From Pedobacter sp. Leaf41 (lineage in GTDB: Bacteria > Bacteroidota > Bacteroidia > Sphingobacteriales > Sphingobacteriaceae), in contig NZ_LMLE01000008.1 in NCBI RefSeq assembly GCF_001422545.1, positions 463,809 through 527,808 on the forward strand: DNA of 64,000 nt, written 5' to 3'. The number at the start of each line of letters is the position of its first letter. Positions within the stretch are counted from its first letter, which is position 1. The position numbers were made by a program, and so were the translations under genes. The notes under the pieces were generated by a model that was not told the DNA's origin, ran no database searches, and saw only the letters and a list, made by a program, of their open reading frames with translations. Below are positions 52,009 to 60,406 of this stretch, piece after piece.

Positions 52009-52395
52009 CTTCTGTTTTTATATGTTAATCCACTAAATGACACAAAATATATAAATATAGTAGTATTAATTATACATTTATGAGGTGTAAAATACTATTT
52101 GTGTAGATATAATCTTATGTTATGTTGTATTTATTACTGTAGTAAAGTTAGTAGTATATCTTTATTTAACGCGTTGATTTAAAAGGACGTAACTAAATCT
52201 TGACGGTAGATTAATATTATTTAGTTTTGCTAATGTTCATTCGTTATGATGAATGAACAGTTGTCGCCCCTATATTTTTTCTTGTTTGATTAGCTTAAAA
52301 TACAAAATCTGTCGAAGCAGATTTAAACGTTTAAGTTAATGTAAATCTTCTTATTATCGGTGGCTGCGAATATAAAAAATAAAATAGCTAACTGT
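52009..52395. promoter_or_regulatory. Shared regulatory region between divergent kinase and regulator genes
   Basis: This 387-nt spacer has no coding potential. It contains a perfect 9-bp dyad, TGTTCATTC (52234-52242) and GAATGAACA (52251-52259), 8 bases apart, about 140 bases before the regulator ATG. It is the best candidate operator for the response regulator. A TATATTTT word nearby (about 52270) is a weak promoter. Confidence 0.45.
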
Positions 52396-53031
52396 ATGAT
52401 TTCTATTTCAATAATTGAGGATCACGATTATTATCGCATGAGTCTTGTAAATGCCATTAAGGAAAATGATTTTTTCCAAATCAAAGGCATCTATGCAACT
52501 GCTGAAGAGGCACTAGAATGCCTGCCAGTAAACACACCGGATATTGTGATCGTTGATATTAAACTGAAGAATAAATCAGGCATTGATGTTATTTTGGAAA
52601 GTAAAACCAATAATCTGAATACTCAGTTTTTAATGTGTACCGGTTTTCAGAATGACGAAAAAATATTTAGTGCATTAAAGGCCGGTGCGGCAGGTTATAT
52701 TATTAAAGGGTCAACAACAGCTGAAATTCATGATGCCTTAATTGACCTTTATGAAGGTGGTTCTCCCATGAGTCCATTCATCGCTCGTAAAGTAATCAGT
52801 TTACTTCAAAACAAGGATGCTGGGACTAAAAGAGTAGACTTGGGTTTAAGCGCCAGGGAATTGGAAGTATTATCTCTTTTAAGTAAGGGCTTGCTTTACA
52901 AAGAGATTTCAGATCAGCTTTTTATTAGCCCTAATACCGTTAAGAATCACTGTAAAAACATTTATAAAAGACTTCATGTTCAAAACAAAATTGAAGCGCT
53001 GAATAAATTTAAAGAGTATAACTATAACTAA
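52396..53031 (+). CDS. Response regulator, NarL/LuxR type
   Basis: This is a 211-residue two-component regulator. The receiver domain has the acidic pair E8-D9, phosphoacceptor D54 (VIVDIKL) and lysine in YIIKGS. The C-terminal LuxR helix-turn-helix (about 145-205) reads LSARELEVLSLLSKGLLYKEISDQL in two parts with the usual NTVKNH recognition helix. A GTG at 52360 extends the frame by 12 codons, but the ATG at 52396 begins the domain. Both receiver and DNA-binding domains appear functional, in contrast to the degenerate receivers later in the region. It probably controls the EPS genes, by location. Confidence 0.93.
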   Translation: MISISIIEDHDYYRMSLVNAIKENDFFQIKGIYATAEEALECLPVNTPDIVIVDIKLKNKSGIDVILESKTNNLNTQFLMCTGFQNDEKIFSALKAGAAGYIIKGSTTAEIHDALIDLYEGGSPMSPFIARKVISLLQNKDAGTKRVDLGLSARELEVLSLLSKGLLYKEISDQLFISPNTVKNHCKNIYKRLHVQNKIEALNKFKEYNYN

Positions 53032-53197
53032 TTGAACTTTCGTTTTAATCGCCATATTGCACCTAATTCCTTACTAACAGCTAGCACAGGGGCTTTCTTT
53101 CCTGTAAATATATGATTGGTATCAATATTGCAAGGCTATTTATATCATTCTTGAATCTACTATTTCTGCTTTAAATTTTACATGTAGTGGTTTGAAG

Positions 53198-53413
53198 ATG
53201 CTATTTAATTCAGTCATTATGATCAGATTAGGCTTCATTACTCCAATAGTTAAATTGAATAAAATAAAACTCGGCGATGAAATAATTGATGAATACGAAT
53301 CCAGGGGCCGAGTTGTCAAAATTACCAAGACGTCAAAAAGTAAAGGGCTAGTGGAGTTCATTTTCCTTCTGGATACTAAGCAAACTGTATTCATTCTGGG
53401 TAACGCTGTTTAA
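53198..53413 (+). CDS. Small hypothetical protein (71 residues)
   Basis: This small frame has a believable beta-strand pattern (GDEIIDEYESRGRVVKI, then VEFIFLLD and TVFILG) that looks like a single SH3/KOW-like unit. I could not match it to a family. A TTG at 53192 adds two codons before the ATG. Its length and lack of a clear promoter make it uncertain, but codon texture is more natural than the overlapping minus-strand frame. Confidence 0.4.
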   Translation: MLFNSVIMIRLGFITPIVKLNKIKLGDEIIDEYESRGRVVKITKTSKSKGLVEFIFLLDTKQTVFILGNAV

Positions 53414-53433
53414 TTCGAAAATCTTTTTAAAAA

Positions 53434-53467
53434 TTTGTTCGTTACAAAAAGAAAATTGCTATTTTAG
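53434..53467 (+). promoter_or_regulatory. Candidate promoter for the glycosidase lipoprotein gene
   Basis: TTTG (53434-53437), 22 bases, TATTTTAG (53460-53467), which departs from TAnnTTTG at one position. The gene's ATG follows at 53484. Confidence 0.45.
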
Positions 53468-53483
53468 ATGCAAATCTCCCGAA

Positions 53484-55076
53484 ATGTTCAAATCTATCTT
53501 AACTATTACCAGTCTACTGGTAATTCTTTTATCGAATTCCTGTAAAAGGTCAATTGCTATTGAAGATCAGCCGCTTAATTTGATCAAATCTCCTAATTTG
53601 CCGAGCAACGGTATTGCATTCAAAGAATATTTAGGTATAAATGCATTTGAATGGGATATGTCTTCCGATGTGGCGCATAATCAAATTGATCCGACTAAAT
53701 TTGATAATGTCAAAATATTTACCGGAGTTCGGCATTACTTAGAGTGGGATAAGATTGAGCCAAAAGATGGTGTTTTTACTTTTGGTCCGGCACATAATGG
53801 TGGCTGGGATTATGATCTTATTTACCAATCGTTAAAAAATGCAGGCAAATATGTTTTGATAGATGTTAAGAGTTGTCCAAGCTGGTTACTTGCTACCTAT
53901 CCTGCAAACCAGCGAGACCCGGAAAATGTACCTGCACCTTATGGTTTAGATAGAAGCAAACCTGAAAGTTATATCAAACAGGCAAGGGCCGCTTTTCAAT
54001 TGGCAGCAAGATATGGCTCAAACACTAAAGTAGATACTAATTTGCTCCTAATTGATCCATCTATCCGTTGGAGAGATGATACCAGAAATGTTAAAAAAGT
54101 TGGTTTAGATATCGTTAAATACATCGAATGTGACAATGAACGTGATAAATGGTGGAAGGGTGATTTAGCCAAGCAGTCTCCTGAAGAATATGCCGCGAAC
54201 ATGTCGGCCTTTTATGATGGGCACCAGGGCAAATTAGGAAAAGGCTTCGGTGTAAAAAATGCCGATCCGAATATGATAGTTGTAATGGGTGGATTAGCAG
54301 ACCCAAGTCCACAGTTTGTTGAGAAGATGATCAAATGGTGTGAAATACACAGGGGGAAAAAAGCAAATGGGGAAATTAATCTGTGTTTTGATGTGATTAA
54401 CTACCATCTCTATTCGAACGATGCATTTAGAAATAACGGAAATGCAACCAAAGGAATGGCGCCAGAACTTTCTAATTTACAATCCGTTGCCAATCAGTTT
54501 TCGGCGATGTCTAAAAAGGTTGCGGGCAACATCCCGGTTTGGGTTACTGAAACTGGCTATGATTCTGGTGAACATACTTCGCAAAGGGCCATTAAAATTG
54601 GCAATAAGAGTGCTCTAATTACTCAAGCAGACTGGAATTTACGTACTGCACTCTTGTATGCCAGAACTGGTGTATCCAAATGTATTTTTTATATGCTGGA
54701 TAATGTTGACGTAAACAGCTGGACTCAATATACTTCATCAGGTTTTATCAACCCTGGTGGTGGCAAGCGGCCCTCTGCAGACTATGTTCTGCAAACCAAT
54801 AAATTATTAGGAGAATATCATTATGAATCTTCACTTAAAGCTGATCCTATTGTGGATGTATACGCTTTAAACGATAAAAAAATGTATGTACTTACTGTTC
54901 CTGATGAAATTGGCCGTACTGCAGGCTATGATTTGAATTTAGGTTCGGCAAAACAAGCTGTTATTTATACACTTGCCGTTGGGAAAAATCAAATGAACAG
55001 TAGAGTTGTAGATACTAAAAATGGAATTGTACAACTTGAGGTTAGCGAAACACCTATTTTTGTAGAGGCTAAATAA
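53484..55076 (+). CDS. Lipoprotein with TIM-barrel glycoside hydrolase features
   Basis: This 530-residue protein has a lipoprotein signal (lipobox SNSC near residue 20). It looks like a clan GH-A TIM barrel: IECDNERDKWW supplies a candidate acid/base glutamate, and VWVTETGYDS a nucleophile glutamate at the end of a later strand. The C-terminal part (about 440-530) forms a beta-sandwich as in many GH-A accessory domains. It lies beside the exopolysaccharide operon, so it may trim or degrade the self-made polymer in the periplasm or at the outer membrane. The family number is not known to me. Confidence 0.65.
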   Translation: MFKSILTITSLLVILLSNSCKRSIAIEDQPLNLIKSPNLPSNGIAFKEYLGINAFEWDMSSDVAHNQIDPTKFDNVKIFTGVRHYLEWDKIEPKDGVFTFGPAHNGGWDYDLIYQSLKNAGKYVLIDVKSCPSWLLATYPANQRDPENVPAPYGLDRSKPESYIKQARAAFQLAARYGSNTKVDTNLLLIDPSIRWRDDTRNVKKVGLDIVKYIECDNERDKWWKGDLAKQSPEEYAANMSAFYDGHQGKLGKGFGVKNADPNMIVVMGGLADPSPQFVEKMIKWCEIHRGKKANGEINLCFDVINYHLYSNDAFRNNGNATKGMAPELSNLQSVANQFSAMSKKVAGNIPVWVTETGYDSGEHTSQRAIKIGNKSALITQADWNLRTALLYARTGVSKCIFYMLDNVDVNSWTQYTSSGFINPGGGKRPSADYVLQTNKLLGEYHYESSLKADPIVDVYALNDKKMYVLTVPDEIGRTAGYDLNLGSAKQAVIYTLAVGKNQMNSRVVDTKNGIVQLEVSETPIFVEAK

Positions 55077-55135
55077 TTATAAATTTTGCCTCAAAGGCAG
55101 CGTTTAACAGTTATTCGTTTGGTATTTAAGGGCTA

Positions 55136-55166
55136 TTGAAAAGCCTTTTTGCAAATCTTATTTTTG
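55136..55166 (+). promoter_or_regulatory. Bacteroidota-type promoter upstream of the acetyltransferase gene
   Basis: TTG (55136-55138), 20 bases, TATTTTTG (55159-55166). The ATG follows at 55244, implying about 70 bases of leader. Confidence 0.6.
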
Positions 55167-55243
55167 TATATGATTTAAATCTTCCTCGCAAAGTAAGGCG
55201 TGTGGTTTCGATCATTCACGATATATGATTTACAAAAAAAATA

Positions 55244-55786
55244 ATGAGGTTAGATAATCAGCTCATTTTTAAAGCTGGTATATTTCAAGATTGGCAGGAG
55301 AATAAGGGGAATTTCAAATCGAGGATGATCATGATTCTCTTCAGACTCTCCTCTTTGGTGTACCAACATAAAATCTTGCGGTATCTGTTCTTTTGGTATT
55401 TGCTTTTCTATAAATTCTTAATTGGTTGGGTGCTTAACATCGGCCTAAATTCTGGTGCAAGAATTGGGAAGGGCCTCAAGATACAATATGGTTTTGGAAC
55501 CGTTATTAGTAGTAAAACAGTTATCGGTGAAAACTGCAATTTAAGGCAGGCAACCAATATCAGTTGTAAGATAACAGAAACTGGAACCTGTAGCGCTGCC
55601 CCCGTTATTGGTAATAATGTAGATATCGGGGTTAACGTGGTGATTATTGGCGATATTAAAATTGGTAATAATGTTGTTATCGGGGCGGGATCGGTAGTTA
55701 CCAAAGATGTGGAAGACAATTCGGTAATGGTAGGCAACCCCGCAATTTTATTAAAAAAAAAATACATTTTTCCTGATCATACCTGA
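55244..55786 (+). CDS. Hexapeptide-repeat acyltransferase (serine acetyltransferase-like)
   Basis: This 180-residue protein has an N-terminal helical/hydrophobic part (to about 65) and then left-handed beta-helix repeats: ARIGKGLKI, TVIGENC, PVIGNNVDIG, IKIGNNVVIGAGSVV. The final VMVGNPAILLKKK is the typical end. This layout fits serine or sugar O-acetyltransferases of EPS loci that use acetyl-CoA. The hydrophobic N-terminus suggests membrane association. It precedes the receiver/sugar-transferase operon and probably decorates the polymer. Confidence 0.87.
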   Translation: MRLDNQLIFKAGIFQDWQENKGNFKSRMIMILFRLSSLVYQHKILRYLFFWYLLFYKFLIGWVLNIGLNSGARIGKGLKIQYGFGTVISSKTVIGENCNLRQATNISCKITETGTCSAAPVIGNNVDIGVNVVIIGDIKIGNNVVIGAGSVVTKDVEDNSVMVGNPAILLKKKYIFPDHT

Positions 55787-55802
55787 TCTTAAAATTAAAG
55801 TC

Positions 55803-55820
55803 GCCAGGATTAAACCTGGC
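55803..55820. terminator. Weak hairpin after the acetyltransferase gene; further dyad in the spacer
   Basis: GCCAGG (55803-55808) pairs with CCTGGC (55815-55820) around ATTAAA. There is no T-run, so it may be only a weak terminator. The rest of the 55787-56053 spacer shows TAGCCC-TATC-GGGCTA at 55937-55952, another small dyad, and no gene. Confidence 0.45.
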
Positions 55821-56053
55821 CTTCTAAACTATTCCTGATTTCTGCCCTGCATTTTTCTCTCTGTACATCTATAGAGGTATTTAAAGTGCTCATTATTAGG
55901 TATTTTAAATTAATTCTGCATTTCATTTTCAAATATTAGCCCTATCGGGCTATTGTCCAAAATCACGCTAAACCTCACCTTTACAGTGGTTGAAAATTAC
56001 TATACGGTTGCTAATCTATAAACCAGTTAATTATATTTTTAAGCATTCATTTT

Positions 56054-56458
56054 ATGAAAAAACTATTATTAAAAAGTTTAAGGAAAAGTATAAGCAAGAA
56101 ACACATACTTATTGTGGATGGTGGCTTAAATCTAGGCAAATTATTTCACTTCATTTTGGCCTCAGAATATCATTTAACTATTAAAACGAATGGCATTGAA
56201 GCTTTAAGTTGGCTTGAAGAGGGCAATGATCCAGACTTGGTGATATCTAGTTTGAGAATGCCTTATTTTGATGGAAGTTTGTTTATACAGATTTTAAAGC
56301 TAAGCGGTTTATACAGAAACACACCGGTTATGCTTTTATCGGGGGAAGAAAATTTGGAAGAGAAAGTAAAGGGTATGACTTTTAAAGTAGATAGTTATAT
56401 GGAAAAGCCTTTTAATCCTACTAAATTAAAAAGCCAAATTAGCTCTCTAATTGCCTAA
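56054..56458 (+). CDS. Stand-alone degenerate receiver domain (pseudo-response regulator)
   Basis: This 134-residue protein has the CheY fold pattern: HILIVDGG (18-24), NGIEALSWLEEG (46-57), PDLVISSLRMPYFDG (60-74), PVMLLSGEE (91-99), SYMEKPFNP (114-122). The phosphorylation site is missing: where LLxD should stand there is S66, and the acidic pair near the first strand has been reduced to D22 with G23 (VDGG). The lysine K118 and the serine S96 remain. It therefore probably cannot be phosphorylated as usual. Its stop overlaps the sugar-transferase start by one base (TAATG), so the two are translated together. Confidence 0.85.
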   Translation: MKKLLLKSLRKSISKKHILIVDGGLNLGKLFHFILASEYHLTIKTNGIEALSWLEEGNDPDLVISSLRMPYFDGSLFIQILKLSGLYRNTPVMLLSGEENLEEKVKGMTFKVDSYMEKPFNPTKLKSQISSLIA

Positions 56459-57531
56459 TGTCTCATACAACAGTCGAACCACAACCTACAAATGTAAAGG
56501 TGGTTTATTATGGTAAATTGTTGGCTCAAAAGGTAGCCGATCACATTGGAGATCATTTCAAAAACCTTGATTTCATCGTTGATTTTGATAATTATATTCA
56601 GGCGCAAACTTTTTTAAGCTTGCCCGATATGATTATGATTGAGGTAGATGGAAATGACAAATGTTTCGAACAGGTATCGCTTATCCGCAATCATCCCGTA
56701 TTAAAAAGGTTGATTATTGTATTGATTGGTACCGTTGAAAGTAGCATTTATCGGAGAAAATCGCTGATGCTCAAGGTAAACGATTACTATATCTTTCCTT
56801 TTCCCAAGCAAGATTTTATTTACCGGATAGATTTTCTATTGAAATTTAAGTCTATCAAGCCGAATATCATGGAGCTTGGAGCTGTAATGGAAGATAAATA
56901 TCAGATGCCCTTATCTAAGCGCATTTTTGATATCGTTGTCTCCGGAACTGCTCTTTTCTTTTTAGCTCCATTTTTCCTTCTTATTGCCATAATTGTAAAG
57001 CTAGAATCTAAAGGCCCAGTCGTTTATAAAAGCAAAAGAGTGGGTGCGGGCTATCGCATTTTTGATTTTTATAAGTTTAGATCCATGCGAAGCGATGCCG
57101 ATAAAATGATCGATCAGCTTTCTGGTCTTAATCAATATGCCAACGAAGGCGGAAAGAATGGAAAATCAGCCTTCGTGAAATTTTCTAATGATCCGCGAAT
57201 TACCAGGGTAGGGAAATTTTTAAGAAAAACGAGTGTTGATGAGTTGCCGCAGCTTATTAATGTTTTACTAGGCGATATGTCTTTGGTAGGAAACAGACCT
57301 TTACCACTTTACGAAGCCGAACAGCTCACAACCAACAAATGGTCTACCCGCTTTAATGGACCTGCCGGATTAACTGGCTTATGGCAAATTAGCCGCCGAG
57401 GAAAGAAAGATATGTCGGAAAGTGAGCGAAAGGAATTGGATAATTACTATGCCAATAACTATTCTATTCTATTAGATTTTAAAATTATTCTTAAAACATT
57501 ACCCGCACTGATCCAAAAGGAAGATGTGTAA
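56458..57531 (+). CDS. Degenerate receiver fused to a priming sugar transferase (WcaJ/PF02397 type)
   Basis: This 357-residue protein starts the exopolysaccharide unit by moving a sugar-1-phosphate to undecaprenyl phosphate. Residues about 10-132 form a second receiver-like domain in which the phosphoacceptor position is glutamate (E62 in PDMIMIE) and the conserved lysine is lost (NDYYIFPF). From 150 on, the bacterial sugar-transferase domain is intact: KRIFDIVVSGTALF with one membrane helix (155-180), GPVVYKSKRVG, DFYKFRSMRSDA, RKTSVDELPQLINVLLGDMSLVG (split as RKTSVDELPQL and LGDMSLVGNRPLP) and GLTGLWQI. Initiating glycosyltransferases usually have no receiver. The fusion suggests regulation of EPS initiation by protein contact. 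Confidence 0.88.
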   Translation: MSHTTVEPQPTNVKVVYYGKLLAQKVADHIGDHFKNLDFIVDFDNYIQAQTFLSLPDMIMIEVDGNDKCFEQVSLIRNHPVLKRLIIVLIGTVESSIYRRKSLMLKVNDYYIFPFPKQDFIYRIDFLLKFKSIKPNIMELGAVMEDKYQMPLSKRIFDIVVSGTALFFLAPFFLLIAIIVKLESKGPVVYKSKRVGAGYRIFDFYKFRSMRSDADKMIDQLSGLNQYANEGGKNGKSAFVKFSNDPRITRVGKFLRKTSVDELPQLINVLLGDMSLVGNRPLPLYEAEQLTTNKWSTRFNGPAGLTGLWQISRRGKKDMSESERKELDNYYANNYSILLDFKIILKTLPALIQKEDV

Positions 57532-57554
57532 TACTATTAATTGAAAATTAACAA

Positions 57555-58235
57555 ATGAAAAATTTATTAAAAATTACGGTGCTATTCGTTACGCTTTTTT
57601 GCTCACAGGTTCATGCCCAAGAATCTATTCTTAGCGACATAAAACCTGCAGATATTGATACTTACATTGCTTTGGCTAAGCAAAATTATGGCAAGCGCAA
57701 AATTCAGTATGCGATGACTGAAAGTGTCAAAACAAGTATAGGTTTAGCAAATGTTTCCTATCTTGATATTTTCAACGCCTCATATTTTTACCGGCCAGAG
57801 CGAAAAGTCGCGATCGATCCAGTAAACCCCTATAACGTAAATGGTTTTCAATTAGGTCTCAATATTAATCTTGGAGCTTTAATGCAAAAACCGTTTATTG
57901 TTAAGAAAGCAAAAGCTGATTACAAAGTTGCGAAGTTGCAGGAATTGGATTTTGATAATCAGTTAGCCATTGAAGTTAAAAAAAGATATTACGACTATAT
58001 CGAACAAAAGGCACAACTTAAAATCGCTACACAGAACTCAGTAGATAGTAAAGGTGTAGCGGAAAGCTTGCGTAGAAAATTTGAAACCAGCGCAGTTACT
58101 TTAGATGTTTACAACCAATCTAGAATGGACCAGGCAAATGCTCAAACACAAAAGATTACTGCAGAAACTAACTTTTTAAAAGTAAGAGATCTGTTGGAGG
58201 AAATTATTGGACAAAAACTTCCTGAAGGAAAATAA
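57555..58235 (+). CDS. Half-length TolC-family outer-membrane factor
   Basis: This exported protein of 226 residues has a signal peptide ending near VHAQES. The remainder is like the second half of an OEP/TolC repeat: one beta part (about 70-105, with FQLGLNINLGALMQKPF) then long helices (FIVKKAKADYKVAKLQELD, then EVKKRYYDYIEQKAQLKIA and SRMDQANAQTQKI). Classical TolC proteins are about twice as long and consist of two repeats, so this may form a higher-order oligomer or serve as an adaptor. It lies between the sugar transferase and the Wzc-like gene, where a polysaccharide export channel (Wza) would be in other systems. Confidence 0.8.
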   Translation: MKNLLKITVLFVTLFCSQVHAQESILSDIKPADIDTYIALAKQNYGKRKIQYAMTESVKTSIGLANVSYLDIFNASYFYRPERKVAIDPVNPYNVNGFQLGLNINLGALMQKPFIVKKAKADYKVAKLQELDFDNQLAIEVKKRYYDYIEQKAQLKIATQNSVDSKGVAESLRRKFETSAVTLDVYNQSRMDQANAQTQKITAETNFLKVRDLLEEIIGQKLPEGK

Positions 58236-58245
58236 AAATTAAGTA

Positions 58246-60384
58246 ATGAATTTTAAATTATTTTTAAGACAGGCACTCAGATTTAAATGGTTGATTATTT
58301 TACTTCCAATATCAGTAGTATTAATTACCTTTTTCTTTGTAAGGCGCCTGCCTCAACAGTATATATCGGAAGCGCGGATTTCCACAGGATTGCTGGATCC
58401 CTCAAAGAAAGTGATTAGTAATGAAACAGTAGATTTCTTTGCGGTAAATCAACAATTTGCCAATATCGTTGAGAAATTTACAATGAAGAAGATTATCAAT
58501 ATCCTTTCATATAATTTGATTTTACATGATTTGGATAATCCAAAACAAGCTTTTAAACCCTTACCAGAATCATTCGAATCTTATACAGCTGCAGATAAGA
58601 ACGAGATTATGGGAAAATTTCGAAAGAAATTAAATGATAAAGCTATATTAACCTTAAATGATAATAAAGGTAAATACAAACTTTATCAAATCGCCGCCGA
58701 AATGGGTTATTCTGAAGATGCCTTGGTTGCAGACTTAGAAGTAAACCATGCCGGAACAAGTGATTTAATTACGGTTAGTTTTGCTTCAGAAAACCCATCG
58801 CTTTCTGCCTATGTGGTGAATACGCTTTCCACAGAATTTATTAGTAATTATACAACCGATGTTTCACTTAATCAGAATTCTTCTGCTAAGATACTCGATT
58901 CGTTATTGCTGGTAAAAAGGAAAATGATGGATGCTAAAAACGAGCAGCTTTCCAACTTCAAAAGGACTAAGGGGGTTCTTAACCTAAGTGAACAGTCGGC
59001 AACAGTTTACGGTCAAATTTCTCAATATGAATCTCAGCGAGCAGAGGCTATGAGAGTAATCCAATCGAACGCCGGTGCTATTGCCACCATCGAAAGTAAG
59101 TTAAGAGGTAGTGATGGGTTTATCAATGGGAGTAGTAGGACAGATAATCGAGAAATTATAAATGTTAAACGCCAGCTCCAATTAGCCAATAATGCCTTTA
59201 TTGATGGTGGTTTTAAAGCCAGTGATCAACGTAAAATTGATTCATTAAATCGGATATTATCGACACGAAGTGCCACAAATATAGATGAAAATGTTCTTGA
59301 CCCCAGGTCTTCCAAACAAAATCTGGTTCAACAAAAGCTTGCATTGGAAATTGCACTTCAGCAAGCGAGAAGCAGCATTCGATCTATCGACGGTGAATTG
59401 AGCGTGCTGAGAGGTAGATACAGTAGCATGGTGCCATTTGATGCTGATATTCAGAATTATGAGCGTGATGCAGAACTCGCCACAAAAGATTATATGACTG
59501 CATTAGATCGTTTTAATCAGAATAAAACGGATCAGCGTTTTGGCCTTAACCTTGAAATTGAACAATTGGGCTTGCCTGGAAATCCAAAACCTTCTAAAAA
59601 TGTACTCTATCTTGCCGGATCCGGCGTAGGCAGTTTAGGACTTTGTTTAGGATTTATTTTTCTGCTTGTTATTGTAGATTCATCAATTAAAGATGCTAAG
59701 CAATTGCAAATTGTAACCAAATCTTCAGTTATTGGTAACGTTAACTCACTCGAGGTTAAAGAAAAAAACTTTCGCGATATCTGGAATGATAAAAGCAACA
59801 ATAAAAAGTTTACTGTCTATAAAGAGCAAATACGTTCGCTTAGGTTTGAAATCTTTAACCGAATGGAAGCCGAAAATCAAAAGATTTTGGGGATCACCAG
59901 CTTAGCTTCAGGTGCCGGTAAAACTTTTATTAGTTATAGCCTTGCTTATGCTTTTGCTTTAACTGGCAAAAAGGTTTTACTTATTGCCGATGATCTCCCT
60001 ACGCATGTCAGCGAAGAAAAAGGTTTGGTAGCCAGCCAAAGTTTTCAAACATTTTTGGTGAAGAAAAGCTTTCATACAGAGGATTTGATCACCATTATGA
60101 ATAAAAGCCATGAGCGCAACTCGTTGTTAGAAATACAGAACCTGATGAATTTGAAAAACGGCTTTGACATTCTAAAGAAAGAATTTGATTACATCATTAT
60201 TGATATAAACGCTCTTAGTGATGTTAACATTTCTAAAGAATGGCTTTTATTTACCGAGAAAAGCCTGGCCGTTTTTGAATATGGTAAAACAATTAAGGAA
60301 GATGAGAATAGCTTAATTGGATATATTAGAGAACAACCTGGTTTTGTTGGTTGGATATTAAATAAGGTGACTAACGAAAAGTAG
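58246..60384 (+). CDS. Wzc/GumC-type polysaccharide co-polymerase with altered ATPase motifs
   Basis: This is an inner-membrane chain-length/export protein of 712 residues. TM1 is at about 15-32 and TM2 at about 455-480, and between them lie the Wzz domain and periplasmic helices. The cytoplasmic ATPase has ExxRxxR (EQIRSLRFEI) and Walker A SGAGKT (555-560). The Walker A' segment is IADDLPT instead of the usual hydrophobic-DxDxR, so the first aspartate and the arginine are lost. Walker B is YIIIDIN. There is no C-terminal tyrosine cluster, so classic BY-kinase autophosphorylation is unlikely. It probably acts with the half TolC and Wzy-like proteins. Confidence 0.88.
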   Translation: MNFKLFLRQALRFKWLIILLPISVVLITFFFVRRLPQQYISEARISTGLLDPSKKVISNETVDFFAVNQQFANIVEKFTMKKIINILSYNLILHDLDNPKQAFKPLPESFESYTAADKNEIMGKFRKKLNDKAILTLNDNKGKYKLYQIAAEMGYSEDALVADLEVNHAGTSDLITVSFASENPSLSAYVVNTLSTEFISNYTTDVSLNQNSSAKILDSLLLVKRKMMDAKNEQLSNFKRTKGVLNLSEQSATVYGQISQYESQRAEAMRVIQSNAGAIATIESKLRGSDGFINGSSRTDNREIINVKRQLQLANNAFIDGGFKASDQRKIDSLNRILSTRSATNIDENVLDPRSSKQNLVQQKLALEIALQQARSSIRSIDGELSVLRGRYSSMVPFDADIQNYERDAELATKDYMTALDRFNQNKTDQRFGLNLEIEQLGLPGNPKPSKNVLYLAGSGVGSLGLCLGFIFLLVIVDSSIKDAKQLQIVTKSSVIGNVNSLEVKEKNFRDIWNDKSNNKKFTVYKEQIRSLRFEIFNRMEAENQKILGITSLASGAGKTFISYSLAYAFALTGKKVLLIADDLPTHVSEEKGLVASQSFQTFLVKKSFHTEDLITIMNKSHERNSLLEIQNLMNLKNGFDILKKEFDYIIIDINALSDVNISKEWLLFTEKSLAVFEYGKTIKEDENSLIGYIREQPGFVGWILNKVTNEK

Positions 60385-60406
60385 TTCGTATACAAAATCC
60401 AAATTC

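Noticed and set aside
53140..53394. 84-residue minus-strand ORF over the small gene at 53198
   Set aside because: Composition is less protein-like than the opposite frame; kept only the plus-strand candidate, at low confidence.
55990..56184. 64-residue plus-strand ORF at the start of the receiver gene
   Set aside because: Out of frame with the receiver, which begins 64 bases later and accounts for the coding signal.
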